Positions 49,084-57,583 of a stretch of 64,000 nt of DNA are shown here, piece after piece. The notes under the pieces are model-generated. The model saw nothing but the letters and a program-made list of their open reading frames with translations. It had not been told where the DNA came from and did no database searches. Location: the NCBI GenBank assembly GCA_964636815.1, contig CAZWTF010000007.1, positions 1 to 64,000 of the forward strand, read 5' to 3'. Numbering within the stretch: position 1 is the first letter of the stretch; each line of letters begins with the position of its first letter. Origin of the DNA: SOIL31 sp964636815 (GTDB lineage: Bacteria > Babelota > Babeliae > Babelales > Vermiphilaceae). The position numbers and the translations under genes are program-made.

Positions 49084-49314
49084 ATGTCTAAGGTTAATTA
49101 TAATCATGTTGTTGGTTTATTTTGCATCATCATCGGTATTGTAGTAATCACGGTTGCATTAGGTGATTTACTAGTACGCGTTTTTGTTGCACTTGCTGCA
49201 TTATCATTAATTAATTACGGTTTACGTCTTCGTGGATTGCCACCATTACAATTGTTGTTGCCAATGCTTGCAAGCCGCAGCGGCAGTGGCCGTTGGTTTA
49301 ATCAGTGGAGATAA
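49084..49314 (+). CDS. small two-helix membrane protein upstream of mscS
   Basis: The 76-aa product has two hydrophobic segments (VVGLFCIIIGIVVITVALG and LLVRVFVALAALSLINYG), then a short basic tail. AGGGAG lies before the ATG. Its stop precedes the mscS ATG by 3 bases, and the mscS ribosome site lies in its last codons, so translation is coupled. No family recognised. Confidence 0.75.
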   Translation: MSKVNYNHVVGLFCIIIGIVVITVALGDLLVRVFVALAALSLINYGLRLRGLPPLQLLLPMLASRSGSGRWFNQWR

Positions 49315-49317
49315 ATA

Positions 49318-50100
49318 ATGAATGATATTATAGCGTTGTACGCAGGACATTGCCTGCGTATTTTTATATTAATAATAGGTGGGATTCCCTTTATATTTTG
49401 GGTGAGTAAAATATTGGCAGCATTCTGTACTAAGCATCTTTCGCAACATGCGGGTGTGTTAGTTGGCAGGATTATTTTTTATGGTGGATTGTTGTTGATC
49501 TTTATAACTGTATTACAAGAGTTAGGTTTTAATGTTGTTGCATTGCTTGGGGCTGCAGGAGTGTTGGGTGTTGCAATAGGTTTTGCATCACAAACAGCAG
49601 TTTCTAACATTATTAGTGGATTTTTTTTATTGCTTGAACGTCCATTTTCAGTTGGTGATATCATCAAAAGTGGTGATGTTGTTGGGTATGTGGAATCAAT
49701 AGATTTACTTTCTGTTCATGTGCGTACATCTGATAATAAATTGGTGCGTTTGCCTAATGAAACTATGTTAAAACAGTCATTAAGTAATTTGACGTATTAT
49801 CCTATTAAACGCATAGATTGCATTGTATCAATACCTTATACTGTTGATGTTGAACGTGCAAGAAATACAATCAAACAAGTTGTTGCAAGTAATGATCTCT
49901 TTTTAAAAGATCCGGCAATGGTTGTGATGGTGCATAAATTAGGGCAACATGATTTTGATGTTGAAATGAGAACTTTTTTGAAGGTACGCGTTTGGGTTGC
50001 AACAGAAAAATTCTTATCAGCGCCTGCAGTTTTGATGCAACAATTAAAAGATCATTTTGATAAAGAAGAGATTGTTGTATCGATTGTGCAAGGTAATTAA
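49318..50100 (+). CDS. mscS: MscS-family mechanosensitive channel
   Basis: The 260-aa protein has three N-terminal helices. The third is the pore helix with GAAGVLGVAIGFASQTAVSNIISGFFLLLERPF, containing the Gly/Ala packing pattern. The beta domain follows (FSVGDIIKSGDVVGYVESID) with RLPNETMLKQSLSN. Its size is typical of E. coli MscS (286 aa), slightly shorter. It opens under membrane tension to release solutes during hypo-osmotic shock, for example on release from a host cell. Confidence 0.94.
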   Translation: MNDIIALYAGHCLRIFILIIGGIPFIFWVSKILAAFCTKHLSQHAGVLVGRIIFYGGLLLIFITVLQELGFNVVALLGAAGVLGVAIGFASQTAVSNIISGFFLLLERPFSVGDIIKSGDVVGYVESIDLLSVHVRTSDNKLVRLPNETMLKQSLSNLTYYPIKRIDCIVSIPYTVDVERARNTIKQVVASNDLFLKDPAMVVMVHKLGQHDFDVEMRTFLKVRVWVATEKFLSAPAVLMQQLKDHFDKEEIVVSIVQGN

Positions 50101-50195
50101 TTCGTAAAAAAGCTTTCAATGGCTTGCAATTTTTTTCAGTAATGTGCTTGAATGCTATTCATAATGCTGTTTTATTTTAAAAAAGGAGTGGTGCA

Positions 50196-50930
50196 ATGCA
50201 CGGAAAAAAAAGTCACGTATTAGAAGCAATAGGTTTTGCTTTTAAAGAGTTAATTGAGCATGTGCGTCTTTTTGTGATGGTGCTTTTGTCTGGATTGTTC
50301 AGTATTGTCATAGTCGGTGGATTTCTTGCTTTGTTGAATAGAGGCTTTATTAGAGCTGTTTTTTCTTCACAAGCATTGCAAGATTATCAGGGGTGTGCTG
50401 GTTATGAATGCGCAACAGTTGCATATAATTCTGGTGCAGCATTGATGAGTATGGTTTCGGCTAATCTTTTTTCAGTACTTATTTCAACAATTGTACTGAT
50501 ACTTTTCTTGATTGCACTTGATTTGGGATTTAGAAAAATTGCACTTGATTTGCATGATCATCATGAAAGCTCTGTTAGTAAACTATTCTCTTGTCTGAGC
50601 TTAACACCTTCAGCTCTTGTTGGATGGATTGTATACGCTTTAATGGTTTGGATTGGATGGATTTTTTTTGTTTTACCAGGATTTATTGCATTGTTACGCT
50701 TTGCTTTTTTCCCATATTTTATTGTTGATAAGCATGCTGGTCCTATTCGTGCATTGAAAATGAGTTGGGCAATGACCAAAGATCATGTATGGGATATATT
50801 TGCTTTTTGGGCGGCAATTAAAATTATTATTTTCTTTGGCTTTTCAAGTGGTATTGGTATCGTTATTACATGGCCAATATCAACACTTGCATATGCATGT
50901 TATTACCGTAACTTTGTTGCAAAAAAATAA
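50196..50930 (+). CDS. polytopic membrane protein, paralog of 35114-35893
   Basis: The 244-aa product has about six membrane helices. The motif FIVDKHAGPIRALKMSWAMT and KDHVWDIFAFW corresponds to that in the 259-aa paralog of the toxin island. AAGGAG lies before the ATG. It follows mscS by 95 bp and may be separately transcribed. DUF975/YciC-like proteins share the plan. Role unknown. Confidence 0.78.
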   Translation: MHGKKSHVLEAIGFAFKELIEHVRLFVMVLLSGLFSIVIVGGFLALLNRGFIRAVFSSQALQDYQGCAGYECATVAYNSGAALMSMVSANLFSVLISTIVLILFLIALDLGFRKIALDLHDHHESSVSKLFSCLSLTPSALVGWIVYALMVWIGWIFFVLPGFIALLRFAFFPYFIVDKHAGPIRALKMSWAMTKDHVWDIFAFWAAIKIIIFFGFSSGIGIVITWPISTLAYACYYRNFVAKK

Positions 50931-50936
50931 TTTTTT

Positions 50937-52883
50937 TTACAGACGTCGTCTGAATTTTTTTTCAATTTCAGATAATGATAACAGCCATCCGGTTGGCCTT
51001 CCATGTGGACAGGAAAATCGGTTGGCTGTTTTTTCTAAATCACGTAACAGCTGTTCCATCTTTTCTTGAGTAAGTGTATCGCCTGCTTTAACAGCAGCTT
51101 TACATGCCATTTGAGCTTGTAATTTATTGTTGATTGTTTTTTTTAGTTCTTGTTGATCTAATACATTGCTTTCTGTGATTGCTGCGATTGTTGTTTTGAT
51201 TATATCATCAAGTGATTGATCTTTAAGGTGTACAGGCAGAGATTCTACTCTGAGCTGATCGCTTGCACACTGTTCAATGATAATGCCATTGTTGGCAAAG
51301 ATATCCAAGTGTGGGGTTATGATGTTCATATCGTATGCTGACAATGTAATGATATGTGGAAAGAGTAACTGTATAGTAGAAACTTCTTCAAAGCGTTGAG
51401 AAAATAGCTCATATAAAATACGTTCATGTGCTGCGTGTTGATCTACCAAGAATAATCCATCTTCTTTTTCTACGAGAATGTATGTTGTGTTGTATTGGCC
51501 GATGAGGCGGTATGATTCAGCGGGTGTGGTTGTGTTGCATAAAGAAGTATCTGAATCAGATTGTACTTGTAAATCAAGCTGTGTTGTTTCAATATTGTTT
51601 GTTTTATTGTCGGGAGCGGATAAAGTTGTGTTCGTATGGTTCGACAAGCTCACCACGAACGGAGGAGAGTCAAATTCAAATGAAGAAGGAGTTGAGTATA
51701 CATTATTTAATTCGTTCGCATTGATACTTTGACTATACTCAGTAGTAAACGCTTGCCTGTCCGCCAATCCGTTCGCATTGAGCTTGTCGAAATGAGCGAA
51801 CGATCTATCAAAATCAAAGGGCCTAAATTGTTGAGGCTGCGTTGAATACTGCGGCGCAGCTTTAAACGTAACATCTTTTTTTAAATGCTGAGATAAATTT
51901 TGTTCAAGAGTAGCTTTAACAGCTTGTTGTAATGCTTGTTCAACTCGTCGAGGATGCAAAAATTTTACTTCCTCTTTACGTGGATGGATATTAATGTCAA
52001 CTTCATTAGGCGCGATTGTAATGTGTATTGCTGCCACAGGATAGCGGCCCGCGGGAAGAACATTTGCATATCCTTTGATAAATGCGTTACTTAAATGTTG
52101 ATTTTTGATCCAACGTTTATTAACAAAAAAATAAAGACCACTTCTATCATAGCGGTAATATTGATGATCAGAGATAACTCCAGAAATAGAAAACTCTTTT
52201 TCAGTTACTTGTAAATCTAAAAGATGATTGTTGGTTTGCGATTCCCAAATTTGCAGTGCACGGTTTTGCAAGTCAGAAGATTTTGGGCAATTCAATACTT
52301 GTTTTCCATCGGAAAACAGAAAAAAATGAATATGTGGATAATCAAAACAGAATGCATTAAAAAGCAATTGAATTGCACGCCACTCTGTTTGCGTTGTTTT
52401 TAAAAATTTTTTACGTGCAGGAACATTAAAAAATAAGTTACGAATGCTTATGTCAGTTCCTGTTGCACATGCGATAGAGTTTATCTCAATAATTTTTTGC
52501 GCATCAACAACAACTTTGGTGCCTTCAAGTGATTGTTCTTCTTTGGTGATTAATGTTATCTGACTGACTGATGCAATACTGGCAAGTGCTTCTCCACGAA
52601 ACCCGAATGTATCAATTGTTTCTAATTCATCTACATGGCTAATTTTACTTGTTGCATGACGATCAAAACAGAGTTGCGCATCTGTTATATCCATGCCACA
52701 ACCATTATCAATAATACGAATCAATTGTTTGCCACCATCTTCAACATACAAAGCAATGCGCGTTGCTCCAGCATCAATTGCATTTTCGATGAGTTCTTTG
52801 ACGATATTTGCAGGACGTTCAACTACTTCTCCGGCTGCAATTTTTTGTGCTTCATGTGGTGGTAATTGTTTGATTTTTGCCAT
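50937..52883 (-). CDS. mutL: DNA mismatch repair protein MutL with repeat insertions in the linker
   Basis: The 648-aa protein has the GHKL ATPase motifs near its N-terminus: ELIENAIDAGATRIA, DNGCGM, TFGFRGEALASI and GTDISIRNLFFNVPAR. The C-terminal dimerisation domain has YRLIGQYNTTYILVEKEDGLFLVDQHAAHERILYE (about residues 465-500), and it ends in FSCPHGRPT. It couples MutS recognition to repair. Residues about 361-372 (HFDKLNANGLA) and 406-418 (PPFVVSLSNHTN) are translated from two inverted family A repeats in the disordered linker, both in frame. No MutS is in the window. Confidence 0.96.
   Translation of the reverse strand: MAKIKQLPPHEAQKIAAGEVVERPANIVKELIENAIDAGATRIALYVEDGGKQLIRIIDNGCGMDITDAQLCFDRHATSKISHVDELETIDTFGFRGEALASIASVSQITLITKEEQSLEGTKVVVDAQKIIEINSIACATGTDISIRNLFFNVPARKKFLKTTQTEWRAIQLLFNAFCFDYPHIHFFLFSDGKQVLNCPKSSDLQNRALQIWESQTNNHLLDLQVTEKEFSISGVISDHQYYRYDRSGLYFFVNKRWIKNQHLSNAFIKGYANVLPAGRYPVAAIHITIAPNEVDINIHPRKEEVKFLHPRRVEQALQQAVKATLEQNLSQHLKKDVTFKAAPQYSTQPQQFRPFDFDRSFAHFDKLNANGLADRQAFTTEYSQSINANELNNVYSTPSSFEFDSPPFVVSLSNHTNTTLSAPDNKTNNIETTQLDLQVQSDSDTSLCNTTTPAESYRLIGQYNTTYILVEKEDGLFLVDQHAAHERILYELFSQRFEEVSTIQLLFPHIITLSAYDMNIITPHLDIFANNGIIIEQCASDQLRVESLPVHLKDQSLDDIIKTTIAAITESNVLDQQELKKTINNKLQAQMACKAAVKAGDTLTQEKMEQLLRDLEKTANRFSCPHGRPTGWLLSLSEIEKKFRRRL
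51630..51666. repeat. family A repeat inside mutL, copy 1
   Basis: Arms GTTCGT/ACGAAC flank an inner GGT/ACC and the core TCGACAAGCTC. It is read in frame on the minus strand as FVVSLSNH. Inverted relative to copy 2. Confidence 0.85.
51770..51802. repeat. family A repeat inside mutL, copy 2
   Basis: Arms CGTTCGC (51770-51776)/GCGAACG (51796-51802) flank ATT/AAT and the core GAGCTTGTCGA. It is read in frame on the minus strand as FDKLNANGL. Confidence 0.85.
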
Positions 52884-52899
52884 GATGGTGAATAGGTAT

Positions 52900-53427
52900 T
52901 TATTTTAAAAGATATTGAGGTAATTTTATATCGTTATTTTTAGCATTTTCTAATGTATTATTAAGACTTTTGCATACGATTGGATTTGGTTGTTTATCAA
53001 GAGAATATATTAAGGCTCCTTGTTCTTGAGCGTAGTAAATTGCTTTTCCAAAGCGAATAGCTTCTAGCGCTTCACGATGTGTTGTTTCATCAAATTGCCC
53101 AAGGTTTTCCATCAATCCATTTGACTCTCTAATGGTGAGAGGGCAAAATATTTCAAAATCATTAGCCCCTTTGTCATTGCTAAGTTGTTTTTTATAATAA
53201 AGAAGATTTATTAAACTATCTTTTTTTTGAGAACTATCATAAATAATTCTTGTATTACTGAGCCAACCTCTGTAGCCCGTTTTACTAAGGATGCCTGGTA
53301 TTATTGTTAGAAGTCCATTATTGAGAGGAATAATTTCGTTTTCTTTTGCTATCTCCATGCCAAAACAGTTGTATGTTGATACTGCATTGAAAGTTGTCAA
53401 TATCACAAGTAGTGTACGTGTTAACAT
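52900..53427 (-). CDS. secreted protein, member of a three-gene paralogous family
   Basis: The start at 53427 has GAGGA upstream. The 175-aa product has a signal peptide (MLTRTLLVILTTFNAVSTYN). The family pattern is NCFGMEI at the mature start, then PLNNGLLTIIPG..SKTGYRGW, DSLINLL, a F.PL.I segment, LGQFDETTHREALEAI and ALIYSLDKQPNP. It shares these with 53558-54106 and 54118-54651, which sit immediately upstream in the same orientation. The fold and function are unknown. The Cys near the leader end (NCF) is not in a strict lipobox. Confidence 0.78.
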   Translation of the reverse strand: MLTRTLLVILTTFNAVSTYNCFGMEIAKENEIIPLNNGLLTIIPGILSKTGYRGWLSNTRIIYDSSQKKDSLINLLYYKKQLSNDKGANDFEIFCPLTIRESNGLMENLGQFDETTHREALEAIRFGKAIYYAQEQGALIYSLDKQPNPIVCKSLNNTLENAKNNDIKLPQYLLK

Positions 53428-53496
53428 TAAAATTCCTCTATTATTCAAAATGTTATATTTTTCAGTATATCACGTATTAAAAAAAGCAGAAAAATA

Positions 53497-53547
53497 AAAA
53501 ATCTCTTGTGCAAAAATATTGTATTGCGCAAGAGATTTTTTATTTTT
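53497..53547 (-). terminator. intrinsic terminator for 53558-54106
   Basis: AAAAATCTCTTGTGCAA (53497-53513)/TTGCGCAAGAGATTTTT (53524-53540) forms a 17-bp stem with one wobble and a T-run. A paralogous hairpin (CTTGTGCAA/TTGCGCAAG) lies at 55603-55645. Confidence 0.85.
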
Positions 53548-53557
53548 TTATCAACTT

Positions 53558-54106
53558 TTATTGTTCAGGTATTGTCATTTCATATGTTCTATTATCTAAC
53601 AGTTGTTTTACATATTTTGTTATGTTTGTATTTGGTTGTTCTTTTATGGAGTATATCACGACTCCTTGTGCATATGGCCAATACAGAGCTCTTTCCTTAT
53701 CAATAGCTTTTTTTGCTTCTCGATGCGATTTTTTGTCCAGTGCGCCAAGGTAGAGCAATTTTTTTGGTGTTTGGTCGGTAACTTTTATGATGAGTGGTGC
53801 AAAATATTTTTCCCAACCTCCTTCGCTGGCGCTGACTCTATAAGACCATAAATTTATGACAGTATCGTTTATTTGATGAAATTCTGTGACCTCTCTACCA
53901 GAACTAAACAAATGATCAAATTTCCAGCTTTTTTTTGTTATTTTGCCAGGTATTACCGTGAGCAATCCGTCATTCAAGAGGATAGGGTTGTCATCTTTTG
54001 GAATGCTTGCTGCATTTTTGAGTTCTGTGTTGTTTTCCATACCAAAACAGTTGTTCGTTGATATTGCATTGAGAGCGATGAATAGTAAAAGTACACGTGC
54101 TAACAT
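53558..54106 (-). CDS. secreted protein, member of a three-gene paralogous family
   Basis: The start at 54106 has AAAGGAG 7 bases upstream; the track's longer frame overlaps the next gene and is not needed. The 182-aa product has a leader MLARVLLLFIALNAIST and mature NCFGMEN. A family-specific insertion (NTELKNAASIPKDD) precedes ILLNDGLLTVIPG. It continues DTVINLWSYR, FAPLIIKV, LGALDKKSHREAKKAI and VVIYSIKEQPNT. It has diverged more than the other two. It lies 11 bp downstream of 54118-54651. Confidence 0.78.
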   Translation of the reverse strand: MLARVLLLFIALNAISTNNCFGMENNTELKNAASIPKDDNPILLNDGLLTVIPGKITKKSWKFDHLFSSGREVTEFHQINDTVINLWSYRVSASEGGWEKYFAPLIIKVTDQTPKKLLYLGALDKKSHREAKKAIDKERALYWPYAQGVVIYSIKEQPNTNITKYVKQLLDNRTYEMTIPEQ

Positions 54107-54117
54107 AAAAAACTCCT

Positions 54118-54651
54118 TTATCGAGATATTTCCAATTTTATCTTTTTGGTTTTTAACATGCGGCTGATGTGTTCGCATATGCTGGGATCTGGTTGCTGAT
54201 CTATTGAATATATTAAAAATCCTTTTTGATGTGCCCAAAAAAGTGCTTTATTTTGAACAATAGCTGCTTTGGCTTCATGACGATGTGTGTTGAATTTATT
54301 AAATTCTCCGAGATATTCTATATAGCTATTTGGCTGCTTAATAGTAAGTTTTATAATGATGGGGGTAAAGTATGCTTGAGTATATCGGCTATTATCATGC
54401 GTGCATGCAGTACAATGTAATAAATTTGTTAAAGTATCAGTTTTGTTAAAAGTTTTTTCGATTCTTTTTTCGGAACCCATACAGTCATACTTGTATCCAG
54501 TTTTTGTTATTGTACCAGATACTATGGTGAGTAATCCATTGTTTAAAGGTGTAATTGTATTATCTTGAACTTGTAGTTCCATGCTAAAACAGTTGTAAGT
54601 TGATAATGCATTGCAAGTTATGAAGATTGCAAGCAGTGTACGTATTGCCAT
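54118..54651 (-). CDS. secreted protein, member of a three-gene paralogous family
   Basis: The 177-aa product has a leader MAIRTLLAIFITCNALSTYN and mature NCFSMEL. Family blocks are PLNNGLLTIVSG, TKTGYKYD, DTLTNLLHC, FTPIIIKL, LGEFNKFNTHRHEAKAAI and FLIYSIDQQPDP. Extra Cys residues (LHCTACTHD) could form disulphides outside the cytoplasm. It is the upstream-most of the trio, 23 bp from the end of the WD40-like gene. Confidence 0.78.
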   Translation of the reverse strand: MAIRTLLAIFITCNALSTYNCFSMELQVQDNTITPLNNGLLTIVSGTITKTGYKYDCMGSEKRIEKTFNKTDTLTNLLHCTACTHDNSRYTQAYFTPIIIKLTIKQPNSYIEYLGEFNKFNTHRHEAKAAIVQNKALFWAHQKGFLIYSIDQQPDPSICEHISRMLKTKKIKLEISR

Positions 54652-54674
54652 ACATTGTTCTCTTATGGTTGAAT

Positions 54675-55529
54675 TTATTTTTGATTATTTTGTGCAAATA
54701 TAACTGCTTTGTCGTATAAACCCAGTGCCAAGAGTTTTTTTTCTGGATGCAAACAGGTTGCAAAAAGAGGTTCTCCATTATAGAGGCGGTCTAAACTATT
54801 TTCTGGCTCTACAGTAACGGGAATGTGAGTGTCTATGATTTCTTTGGTAGTGTCATTATAGATTTGAATTGTGTTTCCCGGTGTTTCTACGGTTAAAATT
54901 TCATTGTCAGAGTTGGTTAAAACAGATGCAATGTAACGACTATTGCGATAGAAAGATTTCACTTTTTCTTTTGTTCTAATATCAAACATGCGCACTTTGT
55001 TAAGAGAGGCAGTGATTATGAGATTGTCATATTTGTTAAAGCATATTGAGATGGGTTGATCTTGGTGTTGAATGCTGATGAGTCTTTTGTTTTCACCTAG
55101 ACCAAATAATCGTACTGTATGGTTTGCAGCTACAGCTAGTTGATTGCTAGCATGATTAAATTTGATTGCATTTATTTCATCTTTATTTTCAAAAGAATGT
55201 GTTTCTTTGCAGTTAACAGCATTGGTCACGCGTGCCATAACATCATCAGATCCCGTAGCAACTATATGGTTATGAATGCAAATTGCTCTGGTAATTTCAT
55301 TATGATTATCAAAAGATTGAATTTCATGTGTTGATTTAACATTAAAGAGATGTGATTTCATATCACCAGAAGCCACAGCCAAAGTTAAGGCGTTGTGGTT
55401 AAAATCGACTGCGCGAACATTTCCTGTTTGATTGAATGTTTTGATAATTTCCCATTGTTGTTTTGTTTCCATACAATTAATTGATGTTGCAACAACAAGA
55501 GAGAGCAGTAAGAAGTGCGTGTATTTCAT
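54675..55529 (-). CDS. secreted WD40-like beta-propeller protein
   Basis: The 284-aa product has a signal peptide (MKYTHFLLLSLVVATSINC, mature CMETKQQ). About six WD-like blades follow, with patterns such as NVRAVDFNHNALTLAVASGD, HNHIVATGSDDVMARV, NQLAVAANHTVRLFGL and NLIITASLNKVRMFDI. WD40 folds scaffold protein complexes; an exported one suggests contact with host or surface partners. The leader end INCMET could be a lipobox (L/I-x-x-C), making it a lipoprotein candidate. Confidence 0.8.
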   Translation of the reverse strand: MKYTHFLLLSLVVATSINCMETKQQWEIIKTFNQTGNVRAVDFNHNALTLAVASGDMKSHLFNVKSTHEIQSFDNHNEITRAICIHNHIVATGSDDVMARVTNAVNCKETHSFENKDEINAIKFNHASNQLAVAANHTVRLFGLGENKRLISIQHQDQPISICFNKYDNLIITASLNKVRMFDIRTKEKVKSFYRNSRYIASVLTNSDNEILTVETPGNTIQIYNDTTKEIIDTHIPVTVEPENSLDRLYNGEPLFATCLHPEKKLLALGLYDKAVIFAQNNQK

Positions 55530-55602
55530 GAGGATCCTTTTTTGGATAATAATTTTTTAAAGTCCTCATCTTTTGTAGCAAATATTACTGTAATAATCAA
55601 AA

Positions 55603-55652
55603 AATATCCCCTTGTGCAAAGTTACTTTATTGCGCAAGAGGATATTATATTT
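55603..55652 (-). terminator. intrinsic terminator for 55664-55963
   Basis: AATATCCCCTTGTGCAA (55603-55619)/TTGCGCAAGAGGATATT (55629-55645) pairs with one mismatch. It is related to the hairpin at 53497-53540. It lies just beyond the stop of the minus-strand gene at 55664. Confidence 0.75.
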
Positions 55653-55663
55653 TTTATAACAAC

Positions 55664-55963
55664 TTATGCTGTTTTACGTCTTTTACGAATGTAGTTTGTG
55701 CGTTTTTCTTCTTTTATTTTTATTGCTTTTTCTATGTATGCAAGTGGTGTTGGATCACTTTTGCCTAAATTGGAGTCTTTTATCGTATGTTGTGCTGCAA
55801 AAAATTGTTCCTGGTCTTCTGCATTTAAATATTTTAAAGCAAGCCAGGTGTAGTACGCATCTTTTTTTGGAAGATTGTTGCGGAGAGATTGCATTCCCAT
55901 ACCAAAAAAAGTATGTGATGTGATAAGTGTGGAGGTAAATAGTATGAGCTTAATACTATTCAT
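55664..55963 (-). CDS. small secreted protein of unknown function
   Basis: The 99-aa product has a signal peptide (MNSIKLILFTSTLITSHTFFG). A helical mature region (DAYYTWLALKYLNAEDQEQF) follows, with a strongly basic C-terminus (KEEKRTNYIRKRRKTA). AAGGAAA lies before the ATG. No family recognised. Confidence 0.7.
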   Translation of the reverse strand: MNSIKLILFTSTLITSHTFFGMGMQSLRNNLPKKDAYYTWLALKYLNAEDQEQFFAAQHTIKDSNLGKSDPTPLAYIEKAIKIKEEKRTNYIRKRRKTA

Positions 55964-56188
55964 ATAAGTTTCCTTTTTTAAAGAATATATATCCTAATTC
56001 GTTTCATGTGAATAATTTACTACAAATTGAAATGCTTAGCAAGTTTTGTCTTATGTAAAAAGGGTTGTGGTGCTCACCTGTATTATTATTATTTGAATAA
56101 AGAGGGTTTCATTTGAAAGGAATCTCAGATAGGTTAAGCTGATACAAGAAAGAAAATAAGATTTTTTATACATTGAATATGAGAAGAT

Positions 56189-57583
56189 ATGAAAAACGTA
56201 ACGATTATTCTTTTTGGTGCAACGGGGGATTTGAGCAAGCGTAAAATTTTGCCAGCGTTGTATCAATTTTTTGTTAAAAATAAGTTAGAAAAAGTGATAA
56301 TTGTTGGTGCGGCTTTTGATGATGTAACTTCCGATCAGATGATTGATGCAGCACAACCATTTGTTCAAGATAGAGATGAATCGGTCTGGAATGGTTTGCG
56401 CGCGATGAGTTATTATAAAAAAATTGATTTTAATAAACCTGTTGATTTTGAATCGTTGCATGTTTTTGTTCATGAATGTGAAGAAAAAAATGGAATAACC
56501 GGAAGCCGTCTTTTTTATCTTGCAACGGGATCAAACTTTTTTTGCCCCATTACGCATAATAGTGCTGAGGTTGGATTGTTGCAGCGGAAAGAAAAGCATG
56601 ATCAAGCATGGCATAGAATTGTGTATGAAAAACCGTTTGGACATGATCTGCAATCAGCGCATGAAATTAATGAATGTATTAAAAAAAATATAGATGAATC
56701 ACAAGTGTATCGTATTGATCATTATTTGACCAAAGAGGTTGTTAGTAATATCGCTATGATTCGCTTTACTAATTGTGTTCTTGAGCCTTTGTGGTCAAAC
56801 AGATACATTGACCAGGTGCAAATTATTTTGAGTGAAAGTGTAGGTCTTGAAGGCCGCGGCGTTTATTATGATGCGTATGGTGCATTGCGTGATGTTGTGC
56901 AGAATCATATGCTTGAACTTCTTGCATTGATATGTATGGAATCGCCGGAAAAATTAACGGGAGATTATATTCGTGCAGAGCGAGTAAAAGTGTTAGAAAA
57001 AGTAAAATTTATTGATGGTATTTTAGGGCAGTATGATGGGTATACTGATGAACCGCATGTTAAAAAAGATTCAAATACAGATACTTATGCATCATTAAAA
57101 CTTGCTGTTGATACACCGCGTTGGGTGGGTGTTCCTTTTTATTTAAAAACGGGTAAAAATTTAGATAAAAAAGAAACCATTATTCATATAAAATTTAAAC
57201 AAGTTGATTGTTTATTGATGCGTGGGTGTCCAACTGATTCTAATTGGTTGACGATACAAATATCACCTGAAGCAACGTTTGTTTTAACATTGAATGTAAA
57301 AAAACCAAATACAGTAAATCAGATGATGCCGGTTGGTATGGAATTTTGTCATTCATGTCTTTTTGGATTACAAACACCAGAAGCATACGAAGTATTACTT
57401 GAAGAAATTGTACGTGGTGAACAATCAATATCGGTACGATTTGATGAAATTGAACATGCATGGAAATTGATTGATGTAATTGAAAAGCAAAAATTACCAC
57501 TGTTTACGTATGAAAAAAAATCAAAAGGTCCACAAGAAGAACAACAATTTACCCAAAAACATGGAATGAGGTGGAGATCATGA
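56189..57583 (+). CDS. zwf: glucose-6-phosphate 1-dehydrogenase
   Basis: The 464-aa enzyme oxidises glucose-6-phosphate with NAD(P)+, the entry to the oxidative pentose phosphate pathway. N-terminal Rossmann motif is LFGATGDLSKRKILPALYQ. The substrate/catalytic signature is RIDHYLTKEVV with the active His. YEKPFGHDLQSAHEIN and GLEGRGVYYDAYGALRD..QNH are also family landmarks. Its stop overlaps the gnd start (ATGA), so the two are coupled. No pgl (lactonase) lies between them. Confidence 0.97.
   Translation: MKNVTIILFGATGDLSKRKILPALYQFFVKNKLEKVIIVGAAFDDVTSDQMIDAAQPFVQDRDESVWNGLRAMSYYKKIDFNKPVDFESLHVFVHECEEKNGITGSRLFYLATGSNFFCPITHNSAEVGLLQRKEKHDQAWHRIVYEKPFGHDLQSAHEINECIKKNIDESQVYRIDHYLTKEVVSNIAMIRFTNCVLEPLWSNRYIDQVQIILSESVGLEGRGVYYDAYGALRDVVQNHMLELLALICMESPEKLTGDYIRAERVKVLEKVKFIDGILGQYDGYTDEPHVKKDSNTDTYASLKLAVDTPRWVGVPFYLKTGKNLDKKETIIHIKFKQVDCLLMRGCPTDSNWLTIQISPEATFVLTLNVKKPNTVNQMMPVGMEFCHSCLFGLQTPEAYEVLLEEIVRGEQSISVRFDEIEHAWKLIDVIEKQKLPLFTYEKKSKGPQEEQQFTQKHGMRWRS

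Noticed and set aside
53974..54238. Longer N-terminus of the middle paralog (from 54238)
   Set aside because: It would overlap the neighbouring coding sequence and lacks a ribosome site; the leader at 54106 matches its paralogs.
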